Part shown: positions 55,116 to 64,000 of the stretch, one piece after another
Layout of the letters: each line of letters opens with the position of its first letter
Numbering within the stretch: position 1 is the stretch's first letter
From: Bradysia coprophila
Taxonomy: Eukaryota > Arthropoda > Insecta > Diptera > Sciaridae
Direction of reading: 5' to 3'
DNA length: 64,000 nucleotides
Assembly: GCF_014529535.1 (NCBI RefSeq)
Contig: NW_023503374.1
Location: forward strand, 8,115,685 to 8,179,684
The notes under the pieces: generated by a model
Database searches by the model: none
Told to the model about the DNA's origin: nothing
Seen by the model: the letters and a program-made list of their open reading frames with translations, nothing else
Translations under genes and position numbers: made by a program

Positions 55116-57308
55116 AACTTTTCAATTTTATAACGATTTTTACTGGGAAATATTTTCTATATTGAATAAAGTAGGTTCAGGATACAGTTAGCAGCTGTTC
55201 TTAGCAAGCAGGTATGGCCGATTCTTCCAAAATAATATGAAAATGACTGAGTTTGAATCCATTTTTAAAGTCACTATGTCCCTTGCTCCTCAGTGACATT
55301 AGACCATAGTTATGGGAAGTTTATATTCGTATGTCTGTTACAAGTGCAACATCGAAGAGTCAAGCGTCATCCACAGACAACATAACCAAACAAAATGTAG
55401 ACAAAATATATTGAAAAGCGTTGAGATTATGGCTCTGTGGATGACGTTTGACAGTAAACTACAGTTCGCACCGGCACTTGGAACAGACCTTATTGGTTGT
55501 TATCTGGTCTCGCTGGTGTACACTCAGCTTAAATGAAAGAATTCAATGAAATTTCAGATCGCCACCTGTAGCTTTCGCATTTTGATGTCAGAACCGAGCT
55601 GTCAAACATTCGAAATTTTATTTCTTTAAGGTGACAGTTCGAATTCAGCCATAAAAATTACAAAATCAATTTTCTTTTCTTTTCTTTTCAAAGTTTTGTG
55701 AAATCGTTATGAAATTAGTAGATTATCCGTTGATTTGGAAAGGAAATTGCAATTAAATGATCGCTGTGTGAAGAGTGTAGGTAAATAAGGCAAATCAGTT
55801 CCGTTTTCCGTGTGATGAACAATAGAAGGGTGTTTTAAGTTTATCAGGCTGACGTCACGCACGATTAGAATATTACATTCCAGGCGATTGTAACGTACAA
55901 TTTCATTTCAGTCGATTCTTGATACCAGTCAGAAAATTCATATCAGAAAATTTGTGCAACTTTCCGTTGACATCGAATACAAAGCTATTCTTTGTCTGCA
56001 AAAGTGTGATGTGTACGGTCACCTCGAATTATTAGGATGTGTTGTGATTCATTTACACCCATTTCCGAATTATATTAAATTTATTTGTTTACATGAGTGT
56101 AAAGCTATGAAAATAACCGACTGGTAAACAGTACAACATCCTCTAACAACTGTGCGTATACTCTAATATAAAAGACAAATGCATGCACCTGTTGGGTATA
56201 TGGATTTGTGTTCCTATTTTTGAGGATAGTTTAACATTATTAATGAAAGCGTATAGAGATTGGGGTATCTGACAATTTTTAAAACGAGTGACTACAAATT
56301 ATTCACAAACAGTTCGATAACCGTAAAAGTTGATAAGTATCTACCAGAAATGTTCGATCAATTTTCCATTATATCTCGCTAATTCTTTGTTTAATCGGAT
56401 GACTAATTAAACAAAAGCACGGACAAATACAAACTCTGTTGAGAAACAAAATTTTAATTGTGAGTCATCGGTCGTAAGAGTCGCGCGTATTGCATGACAG
56501 TGCTTGCGGAAGTAAAAATAAATGAACGTAACACGATTAAAAACAAAACGAAATTTACAAAAAATGCATTTGATTTCTCAATTTTATCTGGGAAATTGAA
56601 ATTTAATTAAATTCGACATTTTTTATGATATAACACCAACGTTGCTCAATCACGATTTATAGTAACCGAAGCAATTTAATCCATTTCGGCTTAACTCAGT
56701 GTACAATACACGGTTACGTGTTTATCTTTAAAATAATTTGATCAGACGAAATAAAGAAAATTGGGTTACATGTAATGCAAGCACATCAGAAAATATGCCG
56801 ACGAAAAAAGACGAGAAGAAGAAAAGATTGGATATGATCGAGAGCTTTTAAATCGTCATAATGAGTTTCAATGCCCGTAAGACTCACTATCTTTTCAGTA
56901 CTCAACAACTGAAACCCCGAAACCAGTAGTTTTGAATCCATGTCAAATTCTAATCATGAACGGAGCGGAGATAGTCCTAAAGTTTTATTTAACTGAACAA
57001 ACAATACATTTAAATTATCTCTAATTTCTTCATTAACGATAAATCGTATTGTAATATTCGTTAGGACAATAAAAGAATACAACAAGTTACAATGTTCCAC
57101 TACATGTTTACGTATGACGTAACTTATTATGACAATACTTAAGTCATCAAAATCGATTTGTCTAGACAACTCCATCGATTTCGCGATACTATTTTATTGT
57201 TTCTGTCCCAGATACTTCCGATACGCTCATGAAATAAGTTTACCGTTGTCTTGTCGCACCAGCAAAAGTTTACATCTTTCCGAGCATATGAGGATTTTTA
57301 GACTTTTT
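55116..57308. other. SH3PX1 upstream region
   Basis: No coding exon. Around 55680-55780 is a stretch ending AGTGTAG|GTAAATAAG that could be an untranslated first exon of SH3PX1, spliced to the acceptor at 57731-57732. This is inference only. The short ORF at 55312-55536 shows no motif. Confidence 0.4.
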
Positions 57309-57447
57309 TAAGTCATCGATGTTCACAGTCAATAAAGTGCTTCCAGTTTATGATATTTTGGCGTAGTATTTGAAAATGCCTTATTGAATTCAAATTTTGC
57401 GCCAAAATATCATAAACTAAGAATTATTGAAACATCGATGACTTTTA
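57309..57447. mobile_element. Hairpin MITE, AAGTCATCGATGTT ends
   Basis: TTAAGTCATCGATGTT and AGTTTATGATATTTTGGCG pair with CGCCAAAATATCATAAACT and AACATCGATGACTT. 139 bp, about 310 bp upstream of the SH3PX1 start codon, so within its 5' intron or promoter. Confidence 0.8.
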
Positions 57448-57763
57448 AAACTCTGAAAAATTTAAAATGTGTTTTCGTAAGGTGAACAAACTGTACTAGA
57501 CTACTAGACATCGGGATTCGATTGCATTTGCGAAGGGTTCAACGATATAAACAATCCATCAGAAAAACGTGTCGTTACATTTAACTCACCTGATCTCTTG
57601 TGAAAAGCCAATGAAATTTTTTTACGCTACATGTTTACGTCAATTTTGAAAGCTTCAATATTATTAGCCCCACATTTCACTTTCACATCATCTGATCAAA
57701 ACTTCTAATCGTCGAAATCTTTATATTTTCAGATAAAATCAAAAATTCGACCTACAATCCACA

Positions 57764-59507
57764 ATGACGACACGTGTACAAGCATTGTACGATTTTTCCG
57801 GCGAACCGGCCACATCTGAACTGTCGATAGTATCCGGTGAAATATTAATTCTTACTCGAACCGACGTCGGTGAAGGATGGTGGGAGGGAACAAATGCAAA
57901 GGGTCAAACTGGACTGTTTCCCGAAGCATATGTTCAAATATATAAGGAAACACCTGCAGCAGCAGCACCACCACCAGTTGTACAACAGCGCTATGATGCA
58001 CCTGACGATTTTGGCGATCAACAAGATGATTGGGATGATGATTGGGACGATGACAACGAAACGTATTCTGAGATAGGACCACCGAACAATCAAGTTAGAC
58101 AGTCGGCGAGCCAGCAACAGATTAACAACTACACGAACATCAATCTACCACCAGCACCGGCTGACGATGCAATATCAATGACGTCGACGAGTGCCCCATT
58201 GAAAAAGTCTGGAATTTTTGCTAAATCGGGTGATTCGTACATTCTGGGAACCACAACGGTATCCGTTCCTGATAATGAACGTACGTTTGTCGTTAACACG
58301 GAGAGTGGATATTTTTGGAAACAAATTCGAGATCCGTATACGGTTCGCGTCGCTTCGCCCAAAAAGGAAACGAAATTCAAGGGCATGAAGTCCTTTATCG
58401 CCTACCAGCTGACACCTTCATTCAATAACATTGCCGTGTCGCGACGTTACAAACACTTTGATTGGTTACACGAACGCCTCGTCGACAAATTCTGCCTCAT
58501 TCCTATTCCACCATTGCCCGATAAGCAAATCTCCGGACGATACGAGGATGAATTCATAGGTAAAATTGCTCGAGATGTGCGATGTGCGTCACTTTGTTTC
58601 ATTTGTTTTGTTTTTGTTTATTGATCAGAACACCGCCGCGTTCAATTGCAAGAATTCGTAGATTGGGTTTGTCGTCATCCAGTTTTATCAACGTGTGAGG
58701 TTTGGATGCATTTTCTAACCTGCACGGATGAGAAACGTTGGAAAACCGGTAAAAGAGCCGCAGAAAAAGACAATTTAGTGGGAGCAACATACTGTGCAGC
58801 AATATTTCCACCCGAAAAGAGCTTACTGCAAACGCAAGTCGATGGACAAACAGATAATTGCAGTTTATTCGTTCATGGAATGGATGGAGCAGTTAAGTCA
58901 CTATTAGCAATATCGAATGAACAAATCAAGCGGTTTCAGTTGCAATGGAAAAAGGACTTCCAGCGAGTCGGCGAAAGCTTTTCCGAATTGGCCAGAGCGC
59001 TGGAAATTGATGAACGTCGGGCCATAACCAACATCAATTTGTCGAACTCAGTTGGTCAAACGGCTGGTGTGTTCATTGCAATTGGTCAATTGTTTGGTAA
59101 GACAAAACTGCGATGTCAACATGAGCTCCGATCTTTTTAACATTTTGTTTGTTTGATAAGGTGATCAACCCAAATCCGACTGGATTCCATTCTGTGACCG
59201 ATTGCATATATACCGCGGCGTTTTGGGTGGCTTTCCGGACGTACTGGCTGTGCAACGAGGTGCAATGCAGAAGCGCAAAGAATGCGAAAGGCTAACAGCT
59301 GACCAGAAGATGGGTAATGCTCAACTGCAGGAGGTCAATCGACGCACTGATATTATGTCGTATGCTGTACTTGCCGAAATGAACCATTTCCGTAGCGAAC
59401 GCGATCAGCATTTGAAGGAAACGATGAAAAATTTAATTAGTTCACAGATCGATTTCTACCATCAGATCATAACGAAGTTACAGGTGGCGCAAAGGTATTT
59501 CGAATAG
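57764..59507 (+). CDS. SH3PX1: SH3PX1, sorting nexin 9/18/33 family
   Basis: Endocytic adaptor that binds phosphoinositides and curves membrane while recruiting WASP/dynamin-type partners. Exons 57764-58559, 58629-59096, 59161-59507, both joins phase 1; 536 residues. SH3 at residues 1-62 ([21 protein letters not shown]). An acidic linker with [12 protein letters not shown] resembles the AP-2/clathrin-binding region of SNX9. PX domain about 195-305, with RRYKHFDWL for phosphoinositide binding and [10 protein letters not shown]-terminal helical BAR domain (about 330-536: [20 protein letters not shown]) ends at the normal family position. The 5' UTR exon begins at the acceptor 57732. All domains intact. 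Confidence 0.97.
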
Positions 59508-61995
59508 TGTCGGCAGACAGTCGGGCTCGTTTTGCATTAACACAAATTTGACTAATTTTAATTTGAAAAACTAAAATGGAGCAATGGGATGGAAGTAAAG
59601 TTTAAATCCAGCAGGCACCAGACAAATCATTGCTTGTCACCGGGACGGTTGTTTTTTTTTTTTGTTCGGCAATTTACCTTCCCAGTATTTTCCTTGCAAC
59701 AGTCGCATCATTTTATGTTGTTTTATGCATAAATTTTTCAAATTATTTATTTTGCTAGCATCTGAACGAAAGAAATTTTTACGATTTTATCATGAACCAA
59801 ACTGCAAATTGTGGATGAATATAGCAATGAAAAATGAGTTAAAAATTCCATGTTGATATATATAAAATGTACACACACATATTTCAGAGACAATTTTTTT
59901 TTTTTAAAGCAAAGCAAAGTGACTATTTTAATGTATTTTTACACCTTCGATATATATAAAAACAAAAATGGAACGAAAACAGAAAATTTATATATTTTTG
60001 AATAAAATGTGTAGGAAACAAGAATATTATTAACAAAATGCAAAATAAACATGAATCAAAAGTTTAGAAAAAATGAAAGACTTTTCCATATTCCAATACA
60101 ATTGCATGTTGGGTGCTTCGGATCACTAAAATCTCTCAACAATTGAGTTGGGTCTGCAACCCAAGACGACATTTAGCTCACATCGAGGCTCACACATTAT
60201 TACCGTTTGAAATTTAATTTTTCACTACGATCTGCGATGATTGAGATATAGACTAAGTGCACCCTTTGTGGCACTTATACCGCTCAAAAATAAGAGTCAG
60301 AATATTTAAAAAAAATTAAGTAACAATCAAAGGTGCTAGAGTAGATGTATAAGATTCTGAGTGCATTTTCATTATAATCAACGCACTACAAACAGGCTCC
60401 AGAATAAATTTGTTTACTGGTCAAGATGCCTCTTATTTTGGTTCCCGCAGTGTAACACAAGGTCCTTTATCCTCTTACAAAAGAACTGATATCGGTGGGG
60501 ATGACGCTAACAGCTTCGACACTTAAAAAGAAAAGCGTCACAAATGGTAGATTATAAGGATAGAGTAAAAATAAGTGACTATTTCATTATATGAAAGGTG
60601 CGTCACAAGTGGCAGATGTAGAGGAAATGACTGTAAAGAAAATTGAAAACCACAGATAATATGTCCTGGAATAAATACATCCATGAATCCCCACCGACAT
60701 CAGTTCTTTTGAAAGAGGATAAAGGATCTTACGTCACACTTCATTTTTCATTCGTCATTTTTGGGCGATTTGTAGGTATTAAGTCCACCTGTTAAGCTCA
60801 GCCGATAGATATGGCGAGACACTCACAATGGTCATAGCTCCCAAACGAACGATATAACCCTAAAACATGTCGACTAGAATCTGAATCTCCATAGCTTTGT
60901 CTTTTAAACGAACTTTCTATCTGCCATATTTTCCTAGTTGTGGGTCACACAGCTCGGTAGCTTAAAACACTCATAACTCCAAAATTATAAACTTTTATGA
61001 AAATTTCTTCAAACTAGTTTCTTAGAATTACGTTCCAAACAAAACATTTTTATATTTTATTTCGATGTCGAACGTTATTTGAAGTATTTTTGATTTATAT
61101 TATGCATCGAAATTTTGCATAATTAATTTTTAATTCAGTAAAGTATCGCGAAAAATTAAGAAAATAAGCGAAGTCAGAAACCTTCTTCAACGTGCGTGCA
61201 TAGCGCGCCATCTTTTTATTCAGTCGAAATTGCGAAAATTTACATGTGAAAGAATCGGGATATTTAGCAAAGATGTAAACAAAGATGTAGTTTTTTCTTC
61301 TTAGAATGCCTCATTGACCGCTCACAGACGATTTTGACTGTCACTAATTTTTAACCAGTTCCAGCATGAAACCGAAATTATTTCAAGCAACGTACTTCAA
61401 GCAAGTCTACCAAATAGAATATAATTTTGTGTGAAATGAGTTTTTACAGTGTTTTACAGTTGTAGCAAACTATCAAGTTTCACAGAAAACTCACTCTTTT
61501 ATTTTCAAGTTGTTCGAAGTTTCCGCAAATTGACTCTTAACATCAATCGAATATTTCATCTACAATCGGTAAATATCGACTGATAATTTGATTATCAGTC
61601 GATATTTATCGATTATCTATAAAACATTCATCGATTGATGATATGTTTCAGTGAACTGCCTAAGAAATAAATCAAAGGAATTTCATTGCAACTGTTTGAA
61701 AATCGTTCTTCATTTTTTCGATCTAATCCATTTACTTTGAATCTTGTACATTTTTTCGCATTCAGTCAACACCGTCAACACTGCACACACTGTCATGAGC
61801 ATGTCGAGCTTGTTGTAAATATTTTGACGTTTTATTTACCTGCGGTAGCCCCTTGCAGACGAATTTGTGTTTAATTTTTTGGCTCTGTTTTGTTTTAATT
61901 AAGAAATAGTTGCGGAGTGGTCATGTTACAGGTAAATGTCTCTAGTTTCCAGCTTCTTTTTACGGTGTTAAGTTCTAATTTCATTGATTGTTGTA
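59508..61995. other. SH3PX1 3' flank and spacer
   Basis: AT-rich 3' UTR first; AATAAA words near 60002 and 60043 could be polyadenylation signals. A partial copy of the CTTCAAGCAA MITE (one end only) lies at about 61394-61490, and a small hairpin TCGATAAATATCGACTGATA with its inverse is near 61565-61615. No gene supported. Confidence 0.5.
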
Positions 61996-62025
61996 GCACT
62001 TTGAACGAATTTAAAGTGTTTGCTA

Positions 62026-64000
62026 ATGAATGGTAAATCCAACAAAATGCCGAACAAAACGGAGACAATTCTCAGGGGTCCTGCTGATGTAAACGTGAAA
62101 CTGGAGAATAGCAGCGAGGTAATTTAAACTTTGGTAAACATTTTTAAACGATCTGTAAGGGTGACTAATTGGGGGTGGAAATGTTGATGAAATTGTATGA
62201 TCCCAACTTTTGAGGCGGTTCTTGAAAGCGGGAGTTGTTTGTGCCTTTGGAAAAGAAATATTTTTTTGAGCTCAGGCTCAGGCCCTTTCTAATTTAATAA
62301 ATGTAATATAAAATAAGAGTCAATTCAACCAGCTTACCATTACTCTTCCTTTTTATTAGTTACTCAGCGATCCATCGAAGTATTTACCGCCGAACTGTGT
62401 CACTGGTCTGAAACAATTCGACAACGAAAATCATTTGCAAGATCATACAACCGAAAAGCCGTTTCAATGTCATATTTGCAGCACTGCCTTCAGACTCAAA
62501 CACACTTTGAAGATGCACATGAGACGGCACACAGGACACCAGACGGAATTCAAAACATTTACATGTGACATTTGTGCGAAGTCATTCAGGAAATTTCAAA
62601 GATTGAAGCTGCACATGGCGATGCATGGCGGCAGCGAGACACATCAGTGCAAAATTTGTTCCGACTCCTTCAACAATTTGAGCTCGCTAAATAATCACAA
62701 GAAGCAACATCATCCCGATGCATTCAAGTGCACCGATTGTCTGAAAACTTTTGCGGATGACCGGGCGCTAAGTAACCATGTCAAACGTATCCATCGCTCG
62801 GAACGACCGTATAAATGCGAGCTGTGTGATAAAACGTGGAAGACGATGGTTGATCTGAAAGGTCATCTACGAACACACCTATCCGACGAGAGACCGTACA
62901 TATGTGACATATGCAACTATGCTTTCAAACAACTTTGCGCGTTGAAATTGCATATCAAGCAGATACACGTCGGTGGACGGCCTCACAAGTGCGATGAGTG
63001 TGGTGCTGGTTTCAATCGTCAGGATTACTTGCTGATCCATAAACGGGTCCATAGTAAGGAAAAACCTTACACGTGTGAGGTTTGCAGCAGTGCGTTTAGT
63101 CAGCTATGCTCGTTGAAGGCTCACATGGCTATTCACTCCAACGAACGGAAGTACACGTGCGAGTATTGTGACGCCAAATTTTTGCGTATGAGCTCTCTCA
63201 AAATTCACTTCAGAACGCACACGGGTAAGCCAACGCATTTTAATTTGTTGGGAGCGTAGTAAAAACGTCTCTTCTTTTTACCATTTGATGTACCAGGTGA
63301 GAAACCGTACTCGTGTACCGTCTGTTCATCTAGCTTCGTCCAGAAATGTACACTCAAACAACACATGCGAACGCACTCTGACGATCGACCGTTTCAATGT
63401 AGCATTTGCGAGGCTTCCTTCAAGTTTAAGACCATTTTGAACCGGCATGTGGAAAAGCATACGACGACACAGACGACATTCAAGTGTGTTGATTGCGGTG
63501 AAGAGTTTGCCCAATCGAACTTGCTGAAATTTCACAAACGAAAGCAGCACAAAGACATTTACTACACGGTCCACTGTAAAGAGTGCCAACGATGCTTCAG
63601 CAATGACAAAATGTTGGCCGATCACGTTGCCAAAGTACATCGGGTCGACAAACTGTTCAAATGCGAACTATGCACGAAGCGGTTCAAGGCTGAGTCGGAT
63701 TTAAACGTTCATTTGGCGGCACACTTAGACGAACGCCGTTACAGGTGCACTGTTTGTGATGGTTCCTTTAAGCAGAGCCACCGATTGAAGGAACATATGC
63801 GTACCCATACGGTACTTTTCCGATTTATTGTTTTGAGAATTCAAAATCACGTTTCATCGTTTGTGTGTTCACTTACAGGGTGAGAGACCATTTCAATGTG
63901 AGATATGCGACGCTGATTTTAAGTATCGCAACAACTGGAAGCAACACATGAAAATCCATAAAAACGAAAAATCGTTCAAATGCAACGAATGTGATGCTTC
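62026..64000 (+). CDS. Poly-C2H2 zinc-finger protein (3' end outside window)
   Basis: Nuclear DNA-binding protein. Exons 62026-62118, 62360-63224, 63297-63811, 63879-beyond 64000; phases 0, 1 and 0 fit. About 530 residues are visible. The first exon gives MNGKSNKMPNKTETILRGPA; the 5' UTR acceptor is at 61996. I count sixteen complete C2H2 fingers plus the start of a seventeenth (FKCNECDAS at the edge). Linkers include TGEKP-type HTGEKPY and HSKEKPY, as well as irregular ones (HLSDERPY, HVGGRPH). One unit (FDNENHLQDH) before finger 1 looks like a degraded finger. No ZAD, BTB or KRAB domain in the visible part. Target and orthologue unknown. Confidence 0.95.

Overview
The window looks like a stretch of an insect nuclear genome, most likely dipteran. 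It is AT-rich, has many short introns (about 55-75 bp) with GT..AG ends, and carries insect-type genes: a Gyc76C-type receptor guanylyl cyclase, an SH3PX1 sorting nexin and a divergent chemosensory ionotropic receptor (IR). A TE-rich lower dipteran is my guess; nothing in the sequence fixes the family. All exon models were joined by eye from splice signals and reading-frame phase.

Layout. 66-5865 (+): 3' part of a Gyc76C-type receptor guanylyl cyclase, with earlier exons outside the window. 5866-11814: gene-poor, with a MITE, a degraded copy of the large element at 23.7-27.7 kb and a cluster of GGTTAATCA motifs. 11815-16837 (+): a 16-exon gene for a disordered, Pro/Ser-rich protein I do not recognise. 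17.4-19.7 kb: a tRNA-derived SINE-like sequence, an internally deleted RTE-type non-LTR retrotransposon and a MITE. 22113-19950 (-): a five-exon IR gene. 22.4-22.8 kb: MITE copies sharing one terminal sequence. 23711-27701: a large inverted-repeat mobile element with 144-bp tandem repeats. Nested in it is a small foldback element that carries a fragment of the IR gene. 29.8-35.1 kb: hairpin elements, two copies of one unknown repeat, and a degenerate minisatellite. 39225-37263 (-): a small secreted, cuticle-like protein. 42-43.1 kb: hairpins and a broken retroelement ORF. 44102-44715 (+): Siva. 46165-45153 (-): cytosolic sulfotransferase. 46597-49948: a 3.35-kb foldback-like element built from hundreds of GAGACC/GGTCTC boxes, with a 5S-rRNA-like piece inside. 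50301-50499: a near-perfect palindrome. 51057-52392 (+): a RING-finger protein. 52441-52652: a palindromic MITE with a TTA duplication. 53757-53437 (-): APC15. 54.0-55.1 kb: nested hairpin MITEs. 57764-59507 (+): SH3PX1. 62026-64000+ (+): a poly-C2H2 zinc-finger gene running out of the window.

The host genes do not form an evident functional cluster. They cover cGMP signalling, chemosensation, apoptosis regulation, sulfonation, ubiquitin ligation, APC/C, endocytosis and transcription. The most unusual content is the foldback and palindromic DNA: at least a dozen independent hairpin-forming elements, two of them multi-kilobase with repeat-array arms, and one that has picked up part of a neighbouring receptor gene.
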